Source of the DNA: JAAZKA01 sp034926225
Lineage (GTDB): Bacteria > Bacillota > Clostridia > Oscillospirales > QAMX01
DNA: 64,000 nucleotides
Direction of reading: 5' to 3'
NCBI GenBank assembly: GCA_034926225.1
Contig: JAYFRF010000016.1
Span: 1 to 64,000, forward strand
This document shows positions 57,838 to 64,000 of this stretch, piece by piece (the first letter of the stretch is position 1; every line of letters begins with the position of its first letter). The notes below the pieces were generated by a model that was not told where the DNA came from, ran no database searches, and worked only from the letters and a program-made list of their open reading frames with translations. Both the position numbers and the translations under genes were made by a program.

Positions 57838-59349
57838 TTAAAATTCCTCACGGTATTTCAATGCGTTGTTGATGTCCTCCTCAAGGATGTCGCCGCGCTG
57901 CTCAAAGTCGGCGATCGTGCGCGAAACGCGCAGGATGCGGTCGTGCGCGCGTCCCGACAGATGCAGGCGGTTGAATGCGGCTTCCAAATAGCCGGAAACG
58001 GCCGGAGAAAGCCGACAGAACTCGCGTACCATGGCGGGCGTCATCTGGGCGTTGCAGTAGGTGCCGGGATAGGTGCGGAAACGTTCGGTCTGGCGCCCAC
58101 GCGCTGCGCGGACGCGCTCGGCGATGGCGTCGGAATGCTCTGGCGGGGTATCGTCGTGGAGATCGGCAAAGGAAACGGGCGGAAGGGAAAGATGGAGGTC
58201 GATGCGGTCAAGCAGCGGACCCGAAATGCGGTCGCGGTAGCGCCGCACGCTTTCCTCGGAGCATCGGCAGGGGCGCACCCGGGAGCCGTAGTAGCCGCAT
58301 TTGCAGGGATTCATAGCAGCGACCAGCATGAAGCGGCAGGGATAGGTGAGGGTCCCATTTACCCGGGAAATGGTGATCTCGCCGGTTTCGATGGGCTGAC
58401 GCAGCACCTCGAGTGCGTCGGACGCGAATTCGGGCAGCTCGTCCAAGAATAGGACACCGTTATGGGCGAGGGAAAGCTCCCCGGGTCGGGGGATGCGTCC
58501 GCCGCCGGCGAGGCCGCCGACGGAGATGGAGTGGTGCGGGGCGCGGAAGGGCCGTTCGGTGACGAGCGGATATTCGGGGGACAGAATGCCGGCGACGGAG
58601 TGGATGACGGTGGTCTCGATGGCTTCGTCGCGTGTGAGAGGCGGGAGGATTGAGGAGATACGGGAGGCAAGCATGGATTTTCCGGTACCGGGCGGGCCTG
58701 TGAGGAGGAGGTGATGCCCGCCGGCGGCGGCGATCATCATAGCGCGCTTGGCGAGGAACTGTCCCTTGACGTCGGCAAAGTCGTAGTGGGGAGCGCTCGG
58801 GTCGGGGCGGCCGTCCCATGGCGGGGCGGGGGTGAGAGAGGCGCGGCCGGAGAGATGCGCGAGAAGGTCGCCGACGGTATCGACGGGGAAAACGGAGAGA
58901 TGCTCGGAGAGGGTCGCTTCAACGGCATTTTTGGAGGGGCAATAAAGAGTGGCGAGACCGTTTTGGGCGGCGGCAAGGGACATGGGGAGCATACCGGCGG
59001 CGGAACGGATCTGCGCGTCGAGGGATAGCTCACCGATGAAGGCGGCGCTTTCCGGGAGCGGAGGGATTTCTCCGGCGGCAGCGAGGATGGAGAGGAGGAG
59101 GGGCAGATCGTAAACGGAGCCTTCCTTGCGGACGGCGGCAGGAGCGAGGTTGACGGTGATGCGCCCGTCGGGGAAATCATATCCGAGGAAGCGTATGGAG
59201 GCGCGCACACGCTCGCGGGCTTCGCGGACGGCTGCATCAGGGAGACCGACGACTTCGAAGCAGGGGGCGCCGGGTCCGATATAGCATTCGACGCGGACAA
59301 AGAAGCCGCGGACGCCGAGAAGACCGAGGGAGTTGACGGCTGCGAGCAT
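57838..59349 (-). CDS. comM: YifB/ComM-type Mg-chelatase-like AAA+ ATPase
   Basis: 503 residues from ATG 59349 (MLAAVNSLGLLGVRGFFV) after AAAGGAGG; the frame is open upstream, but homology begins here. The N-terminal Lon-substrate-like ChlI domain (GLPDAAVREARERVRAS) is followed by the AAA+ core with Walker A LTGPPGTGKSMLA, FLDELPEF Walker B, and a C-terminal domain ending NNALKYREEF. In Gram-negative bacteria ComM is a branch-migration helicase for natural transformation. It follows cinA, another competence-associated gene, by 40 bp. Confidence 0.93.
   Translation of the reverse strand: MLAAVNSLGLLGVRGFFVRVECYIGPGAPCFEVVGLPDAAVREARERVRASIRFLGYDFPDGRITVNLAPAAVRKEGSVYDLPLLLSILAAAGEIPPLPESAAFIGELSLDAQIRSAAGMLPMSLAAAQNGLATLYCPSKNAVEATLSEHLSVFPVDTVGDLLAHLSGRASLTPAPPWDGRPDPSAPHYDFADVKGQFLAKRAMMIAAAGGHHLLLTGPPGTGKSMLASRISSILPPLTRDEAIETTVIHSVAGILSPEYPLVTERPFRAPHHSISVGGLAGGGRIPRPGELSLAHNGVLFLDELPEFASDALEVLRQPIETGEITISRVNGTLTYPCRFMLVAAMNPCKCGYYGSRVRPCRCSEESVRRYRDRISGPLLDRIDLHLSLPPVSFADLHDDTPPEHSDAIAERVRAARGRQTERFRTYPGTYCNAQMTPAMVREFCRLSPAVSGYLEAAFNRLHLSGRAHDRILRVSRTIADFEQRGDILEEDINNALKYREEF
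58358..58371. promoter_or_regulatory. Noc-binding-sequence-like palindrome 3
   Basis: TTTACCCGGGAAAT, inside comM, matches the Noc site at 12 of 14 positions. It is in coding sequence and may be chance. Confidence 0.25.
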
Positions 59350-59389
59350 GGAAGGATTGCCTCCTTTCGATGGGATAAGCGTGAAAGGG

Positions 59390-60616
59390 TCAGATGAGGC
59401 GGCGGAGCATGTCCAGAGCGGTGGATGCGGCAGCGTGGCGGATGCGGGAGCGGTCACCGGAGAAACGGAGCTCGCGGGTGGTAACGCCGGAGGGGGAGGA
59501 AACGGAGATATAGACAAGCCCGACGGGCTTTGCGGTATCGTCGGAGGCGGGGCCTGCAATGCCGGTGATGGCGACACCGATGTCGGCGGAGAAGAGGGAG
59601 TGTACACCGGCCGCCATTTCGACGGCGGTTTCGGCAGAAACGGCTCCGTGTGCCGCAAGGGTGGCGGGAGATACGCCGAGGAGGCGAACCTTTGCGTCGT
59701 TTGCGTAGGTGACGGCGCTGCCGAGGAAGACGGAGGAAGCACCGGGGATGTCGGTAATGCGCTTGGAAAGCAAGCCGCCGGTGCAGGACTCGGCGCAGGC
59801 GAGGGTACGATGAGCGGCGGAAAACGCGCGGACGACGACCTGTTCAAGGGAGGTAACGTTGACACCGTAGACAAAGTCGCCCAGAAGGTCGCAGACGGCC
59901 TTTACGTAAGGCGCATTTTGAGCGGCTGCGGCACGGTCGTTGGCGGCACGGGAGGTGACGCGGACCAGGCACTCACCTTCCTTGGCATAGGGCGCAAGGG
60001 AAGGGTTGACGGAGGACTCCATAAGGGGACGCAGGCGGTCTTCCATCGCAGATTCGCCGATGCCGAAGAGTCGAATCCAGTCGGAATGGATGGCGGAGCC
60101 GGAGAGGGCAGCGAGATAGGGCATGGCGCAGTGGCGGAACATGGGGGCGCACTCGCGGGGCGGACCGGGGAGCATGAGGAGGTGACGGCCGTTTTGCTCG
60201 ATAGCGCAGCCGGGCGCGGTTCCCCAATCGTTGGGGAAAACGGTACAGCCGCGGGGAAGCATGGCCTGCTTTTCGTTGTTGGGGGTCATAGGGCGCTCCA
60301 TGGCGCGAAAGCGGCTAAGGATGCGCTCAAGAGAGGGCTGATGCAGTTCAAGGGGAAGCCCGAAGGTTTCGGCGCAGATTTCCTTGGTGAGATCGTCGTA
60401 GGTAGGGCCGAGACCCCCCGTGGTGATGAGAATGTCGGCACGATCGAGGGCACGGCGGAGGACATCGCGCAGGCGGTCGGGGTTGTCGCCGACTACGGTA
60501 TGGTAGAGGGTGGAGAACCCCAGCTCTGCAAGACCCGCGGATATGTCCTGCGCATCGGTATTGGCGATTTCACCGAGTAATAACTCGGTGCCGACGGCGA
60601 TAATTTCAACACGCAT
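59390..60616 (-). CDS. cinA: CinA-family nicotinamide mononucleotide deamidase / ADP-ribose pyrophosphatase
   Basis: 408 residues. The N-terminal MoCF-like domain opens MRVEIIAVGTELLLGEI with ILITTGGLGPTYDDLTKE. The C-terminal deamidase domain has CAESCTGGLLSKRIT and GIAGPASDDTAKPVG. CinA recycles NMN to nicotinate mononucleotide and cleaves ADP-ribose, which links it to NAD metabolism like pncB in this window. ATG 60616 follows GAGGT. It is 16 bp downstream of thiI in a minus-strand operon. Confidence 0.94.
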   Translation of the reverse strand: MRVEIIAVGTELLLGEIANTDAQDISAGLAELGFSTLYHTVVGDNPDRLRDVLRRALDRADILITTGGLGPTYDDLTKEICAETFGLPLELHQPSLERILSRFRAMERPMTPNNEKQAMLPRGCTVFPNDWGTAPGCAIEQNGRHLLMLPGPPRECAPMFRHCAMPYLAALSGSAIHSDWIRLFGIGESAMEDRLRPLMESSVNPSLAPYAKEGECLVRVTSRAANDRAAAAQNAPYVKAVCDLLGDFVYGVNVTSLEQVVVRAFSAAHRTLACAESCTGGLLSKRITDIPGASSVFLGSAVTYANDAKVRLLGVSPATLAAHGAVSAETAVEMAAGVHSLFSADIGVAITGIAGPASDDTAKPVGLVYISVSSPSGVTTRELRFSGDRSRIRHAAASTALDMLRRLI

Positions 60617-60632
60617 GAGAATCTAACCTCGA

Positions 60633-61811
60633 TTATTGTGAGTTATCCATAAAGTCACCGGAGAGCGCGCGGTCGAAGGCTTCGTTTAAGAGGTCATCGA
60701 GTGCGCATTTTTGTTCGGCGGCTTCGATTTCATAGAGCTTAGGTTTGGTTTTGGGATGCTTTGGGGTAAAAACGGTGCAGCAATCCTCGTAAGGGAGGAT
60801 GGAAGTCTCGAAGGTACCGATTTCGCGGGCGATTTTGACGATATCGGTCTTGTCCATGCCGATCAGAGGACGGAAAACGGGCATATCCGTGACGGCATCG
60901 GTTACACCGAGGGCGAGAAGGGTCTGACTCGCGACCTGGCCTAAGCTTTCGCCGGTGACGAGGGCGTGGCAGTCCTTTTTATAGGCGATCCGCTGGGCGA
61001 CGCGCATCATACAGCGGCGCAGGACGAGAGTGGAAAGCTCGTCGGGGCAATTGTCGCGGATAACCTCCTGCACGCGGGTGAAGGGGACGACGACAAGGGG
61101 GATATCCCCCGCCGCACGGCCGACGATGGCCAGAAGGTCACGCACCTTTTGGAGAGCGCGGGGGGAAGTATAGGGGTAGCTGAAGAAGTGGATACCGGTC
61201 AGGGACAGGCCACGGCGGGCCATCATATAAGCGGCGACGGGGCTGTCGATGCCGCCGGAGATGAGCAGGGCGGCGCGGCCGTTGATGCCGGAGGGCAGGC
61301 CCCCCGCGCCGGGGGTGGCGGGGCCGTGGACGAAGGCATGTTTATCGCGGATTTCAACGCGGATAACGACCTCGGGGTGATTCACGTCGACGCGGAGATG
61401 GGGAAAGCTGTCGAGCAGGACAGCGCCCAGCTCGCGCATGATGTCCATCGACGTAAAGGGGAACTTTTTATCGGAGCGTTTAGCGTCGACCTTGAAGGTG
61501 GACGCGGCGGATAGAAGCTCGGACAGATAGCCGGGTGCCGTGCGGTAGAGATCGTCCATGCTCTTTTCGCAGACGGCGGCGCGGCAGACGGAAACAAGGC
61601 CGAAGACATGCCGCGCAAGCTCGAAGGCGCGATCCATATCGAAGGCGTCGTCGAGTGGGGTGACCGTGACGGTGGACTGCATGGAGTAAAGGGAAAACTT
61701 GCCGCAGGGGGTAAGGCGTTCGCGCAGGACATGCAGCAGACGTTCTTCAAAACGGTTGCGGTTCAGGCCTTTTAAGACCATTTCGCCGCATTTTAATAAT
61801 AAAACTTCCAA
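60633..61811 (-). CDS. thiI: tRNA 4-thiouridine synthase ThiI
   Basis: 392 residues if started at TTG 61811 (reads LEVLLLKCGEMVLKGLNRNRF), which has AAGGAG 9 bp upstream; no ATG fits. Order: ferredoxin-like domain and THUMP (1-165), then a PP-loop adenylation domain (ALLISGGIDSPVAAYMMARR). The E. coli rhodanese extension is absent, as usual in Gram-positives. It installs 4-thiouridine at position 8 of tRNA using sulfur from a cysteine desulfurase, which is encoded just upstream. Confidence 0.93.
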   Translation of the reverse strand: MEVLLLKCGEMVLKGLNRNRFEERLLHVLRERLTPCGKFSLYSMQSTVTVTPLDDAFDMDRAFELARHVFGLVSVCRAAVCEKSMDDLYRTAPGYLSELLSAASTFKVDAKRSDKKFPFTSMDIMRELGAVLLDSFPHLRVDVNHPEVVIRVEIRDKHAFVHGPATPGAGGLPSGINGRAALLISGGIDSPVAAYMMARRGLSLTGIHFFSYPYTSPRALQKVRDLLAIVGRAAGDIPLVVVPFTRVQEVIRDNCPDELSTLVLRRCMMRVAQRIAYKKDCHALVTGESLGQVASQTLLALGVTDAVTDMPVFRPLIGMDKTDIVKIAREIGTFETSILPYEDCCTVFTPKHPKTKPKLYEIEAAEQKCALDDLLNEAFDRALSGDFMDNSQ

Positions 61812-61824
61812 AACGGAGTACTCC

Positions 61825-62946
61825 TTATCGTAAGCGCGCGGCAGCGTAGGCAAGGCCGTCGAGCAGCGCATGTATATCGTCCAGGGTATTATCGGCGCAT
61901 AGGCTTATCCGGAGAGCGCCGTCGATTATATCGGGGGAAAGCCCGCAAGCTTCCAGCACATAGCTGCGATGCCCCTTGGCGCAGGCCGAACCGGTGGAAA
62001 CGATCACTCCCCTGCTTTCGAGGATGCGCATGACGACCTCGGCACGGCGTCCGGCCAAAGACAGCGAGATCACATAGGGCGACGCGTCCGGAAAGTTGAC
62101 GCGTACCTCGGGGATGGACGGTAAGCCGGCGAGCAGACGCTCGCGGAGAGCAAAAACGGTGCGATCGGCATCGGCGGGCGCTTCACGGACGGCTTCGGCA
62201 AAGGCGGCAATAAGAGGCACGCTCTCCGTACCGGAGCGCAAGCCGTTTTCCTGTCCCCCGCCGCAGATCAGCGGCGGGATGCGGACGCCCTTCCTTATAT
62301 ACAGCGCGCCGATCCCTTTGGGTGCGTGTACTTTATGACCGCTGACGGCATAAAAGTCCACACCGAGCTTCTCCACATGCACGGGCAGCTTCATAAACGC
62401 CTGTACACCGTCCGAATGGAACAGCGCGCGGCTCTTTTTACGGCGCAGCACGTCCGCGATTTCACGAACCGGCATCACAGCGCCCGTTTCATTGTTGACA
62501 TGCATCACGCTGACGAGAATCGTGTCTTCCCGCAGCGCCGCTTCAAAGTCGGATACGCGAATCGTGCCGTCAGATCCGGGGCGCAGCTCGGTGACTTCAT
62601 ATCCCTCCCGCGCAAGCGCCGCGAGCGGCTCCTTCACGGCGGGATGCTCCACGGCCGTCGTAATGATATGCTTTCCCTGCCGGAAAAGCTTGCGCGCAGC
62701 GCCGAAAATCGCCGTATTATCCCCTTCCGTACCGCCGGAGGTAAAGATGATACAGTCCGGCGCACACCCAAGCGCCGCGGAGATCGTTTCGCGGCTCTCC
62801 CGTACGAGCGCTTCCGCTCTCATGCCCGCTTCATGCAGACTCGACGGGTTCCCATAGCATTCCGTCATCGCGGCCATCGCGGCGGCGGCGGCGGCAGGAT
62901 TCACTCTCGTTGTCGCCGCGTTGTCCAGATAGTGCAAAGTTTCCAT
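61825..62946 (-). CDS. Cysteine desulfurase (NifS/IscS-like)
   Basis: 373 residues from ATG 62946 (METLHYLDNAATTRV) with AAGGAGCGG immediately upstream; a longer open frame is not used. The PLP Lys is in SGHKVHAPKGIGALY, and the active-site Cys in STGSACAKGHRS. The short loop around the Cys and the pairing with thiI match the NifZ-type desulfurase that feeds ThiI in Bacillus, while general Fe-S duty remains possible. First gene of the operon with thiI, cinA and comM. Confidence 0.92.
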   Translation of the reverse strand: METLHYLDNAATTRVNPAAAAAAMAAMTECYGNPSSLHEAGMRAEALVRESRETISAALGCAPDCIIFTSGGTEGDNTAIFGAARKLFRQGKHIITTAVEHPAVKEPLAALAREGYEVTELRPGSDGTIRVSDFEAALREDTILVSVMHVNNETGAVMPVREIADVLRRKKSRALFHSDGVQAFMKLPVHVEKLGVDFYAVSGHKVHAPKGIGALYIRKGVRIPPLICGGGQENGLRSGTESVPLIAAFAEAVREAPADADRTVFALRERLLAGLPSIPEVRVNFPDASPYVISLSLAGRRAEVVMRILESRGVIVSTGSACAKGHRSYVLEACGLSPDIIDGALRISLCADNTLDDIHALLDGLAYAAARLR

Positions 62947-62970
62947 CCGCTCCTTATTTTCATCGATAAA

Positions 62971-62999
62971 AGTATAACATAATCCGCCCGGTTTTGCAA
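62971..62999 (-). promoter_or_regulatory. Promoter of the desulfurase-thiI-cinA-comM operon
   Basis: Minus-strand TTGCAA (62994-62999), 17-bp spacer, TATACT (62971-62976), about 25 bp before the start codon. Confidence 0.78.
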
Positions 63000-63083
63000 T
63001 ATATCGTTTAAAATATTCCCCTCTGAGGGTCGTTTCTTGCATACATACCAAGATTGTTGTCGATTGACGGTGACAAAAAAGAG

Positions 63084-63112
63084 TTGACAATTTACAAAGG
63101 CTGTGTTATCAT
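63084..63112 (+). promoter_or_regulatory. Promoter of the M23 endopeptidase gene
   Basis: TTGACA (63084-63089), 17-bp spacer, TATCAT (63107-63112); start near 63119 and a 60-nt leader. Confidence 0.75.
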
Positions 63113-63120
63113 GTTACCAC

Positions 63121-63137
63121 TGTAACCAAATTGTAAC
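63121..63137 (+). promoter_or_regulatory. WalR-like direct repeat in the M23 gene leader
   Basis: TGTAAC-CAAAT-TGTAAC fits the WalR (YycF) consensus TGTWAH-N5-TGTWAH exactly. It lies just downstream of the predicted transcription start, a position that would suit repression. WalRK controls wall hydrolases in Firmicutes, which fits the gene. Confidence 0.5.
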
Positions 63138-63179
63138 AATTATGAAATCTGATTGAAACATACAGAGGTGATTTCTTAG

Positions 63180-64000
63180 ATGGACGGAAAGCGGGCGTAT
63201 GGCAGAAAGATACTTACGTGGGTGATCGGCATCGCGGCGTCGTTGAGTGTTTTGACGATGACGGCGGCGATGCCCCAAGCGCAGGCGGTCACTGAGGTAC
63301 CGGCGGTCACGGAAAGCGCGGTGCGCAGAAGCGTGCCTATGGCGACGGTCGTGGAAGCGGCGAGAACGTCGCAGGTCAAGCTTGTGTACATCGAAGGGGA
63401 GCGCGCGGTACTATGCCAGGCGGATGTGGACGTGGACGCGGTGGTCGAGCGGGCGGTGGCATATCTTTCGGAGAATATACATGAAGCGGTGCTTTTACAG
63501 ACCGTCTTGTATCAGACGATAGAGCCGGACGGTACGCCGGTGCTGGATGAAAACCAATTATACGCCTATCTGACGAAAGAAAACCCGCTGAAAGTAAAAT
63601 ATACGAAGCAAATCATCACCTTCGAGCCGGTTCACTTTGATACGGCGCTCGAGGAAGACGATACGATGTTCACCGACGAGACGGCGGTTATTACAGCAGG
63701 CGTGGATGGCGAGGCACGTGTAACGAGCGATGTGACCTACGTCTGCGGCGTCGTAACGGATACCAGGGAGCTTTCTCGCGAGGTGACGAAGACGCCGGTA
63801 ACCCGCGTCGTTCGCGCCGGCACACAGGAACGCCCGGATTGGTGGCCGACCGGGAAGATGATACAGCCGGTAATGGGCAGGCTTTCGTCGGATTACGGCA
63901 AGCGCGGACGGTATGAGTTCCATACCGGCGTGGATATCGCAGCGAAAAAGGGCACGCCGGTGGTCGCCGCCGACGGCGGAACGGTGATTTTCGCCGGGTG
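63180..64000 (+). CDS. G5-domain M23 cell-wall endopeptidase, cut by the window end
   Basis: At least 273 residues, open at the window end. ATG 63180 follows GAGGTG. A signal/anchor helix (about 11-35, ILTWVIGIAASLSVLTMTAA) is followed by a linker and a G5-like domain (about 135-220, YTKQIITFEPVHFDTALEED, EVTKTPVTRVVRAGTQ). The beginning of an M23/LytM domain shows PVMGRLSSDYGKRGRYEFHTGVDIAAKKGTP in part (H of FHTGVD is a zinc ligand). The final catalytic HxH lies beyond the window. It likely cleaves peptidoglycan cross-links outside the membrane. Confidence 0.9.
   Translation, partial: MDGKRAYGRKILTWVIGIAASLSVLTMTAAMPQAQAVTEVPAVTESAVRRSVPMATVVEAARTSQVKLVYIEGERAVLCQADVDVDAVVERAVAYLSENIHEAVLLQTVLYQTIEPDGTPVLDENQLYAYLTKENPLKVKYTKQIITFEPVHFDTALEEDDTMFTDETAVITAGVDGEARVTSDVTYVCGVVTDTRELSREVTKTPVTRVVRAGTQERPDWWPTGKMIQPVMGRLSSDYGKRGRYEFHTGVDIAAKKGTPVVAADGGTVIFAG

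Noticed and set aside
59333..60580. A 415-codon open frame opposite cinA
   Set aside because: It is a composition effect of GC-rich sequence; the product is Gly/Ala/Asp-rich with no family, while the minus strand encodes a complete CinA.
1..64000. tRNA, rRNA, CRISPR array, riboswitch or insertion sequence
   Set aside because: No cloverleaf, rRNA stretch, repeat-spacer array, known riboswitch core or transposase was recognised when reading both strands; short or diverged ones could be missed by eye.

Overview
The window reads as a chromosomal segment of a GC-rich, endospore-forming, anaerobic-type Firmicute of class Clostridia, probably an Oscillospirales- or Christensenellales-like lineage. 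The assignment is inferred from gene content: spoIID, the dipicolinate synthase pair dpaA/dpaB, bofA, an S-layer-homology protein, a Noc protein, LexA and the Clostridia-style rimP-nusA-ylxR-ylxQ-infB operon. No rRNA, tRNA, insertion sequence, prophage or CRISPR array was seen. Almost the whole window is coding, and most of it is core metabolism.

Layout. 0.2-2.7 kb: sporulation genes (spoIID convergent with dpaA-dpaB). 2.8-11.4 kb: the translation/transcription operon rimP-nusA-rnpM-ylxQ-infB-rbfA-nrnA plus a small membrane protein, closed by a strong terminator. 11.5-17.5 kb: oligoendopeptidase F, a two-domain polyphosphate kinase 2, mutY and gltX. 17.5-18.0 kb: an unusual run of about eleven hairpins carrying two inverted copies of an intergenic element; a third copy is at the window start. 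18.0-23.2 kb, minus strand: htpG, rsmI, a tRNA/rRNA N6-adenine methyltransferase, a 56-residue ferredoxin and murA. 23.7-30.5 kb: pgsA, a Clp ATPase with an McsA-like zinc finger, ahcY, a 1-phosphofructokinase-type kinase and an orphan permease-like membrane protein. 30.6-37.8 kb: a seven-gene arginine operon, argG-argC-argJ-aac(3)-like-argB-argD-argF. 37.9-47 kb: a GNAT acetyltransferase, noc and a 2310-residue GT84/GH94 cyclic beta-glucan synthase. 47-51.6 kb: bofA, traX-like, a DUF4349 lipoprotein, serine acetyltransferase and nicotinate phosphoribosyltransferase. 51.8-57.7 kb: lexA, acpP, a cyclophilin lipoprotein and a 1248-residue SLH protein. 57.8-62.9 kb, minus strand: iscS/nifS-thiI-cinA-comM. 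The window ends inside a G5/M23 cell-wall endopeptidase gene.

Most notable signals. (1) A three-hairpin intergenic element in three copies, with compensatory base changes in its stems. (2) A perfect 16-bp parS site inside the beta-glucan synthase gene, 2.4 kb from a noc gene whose recognition residues match the Noc rather than the ParB type, plus three near-matches to the Noc-binding sequence. These suggest an origin-proximal region, although the usual soj/parB/rsmG neighbours are missing. (3) A YlxQ (L7Ae) protein with a tail of 21 exact 36-bp tandem repeats, next to an IF-2 gene with seven 33-bp repeats. (4) An antibiotic-acetyltransferase-family gene inside the arginine operon. (5) A Cys/His-rich insertion in HtpG and an McsA-type zinc finger replacing the Clp N domain. 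(6) A LexA box over the lexA -35 element and a WalR-like direct repeat at the M23 gene. All assignments rest on reading the sequence and on recalled family knowledge; no database search was run.
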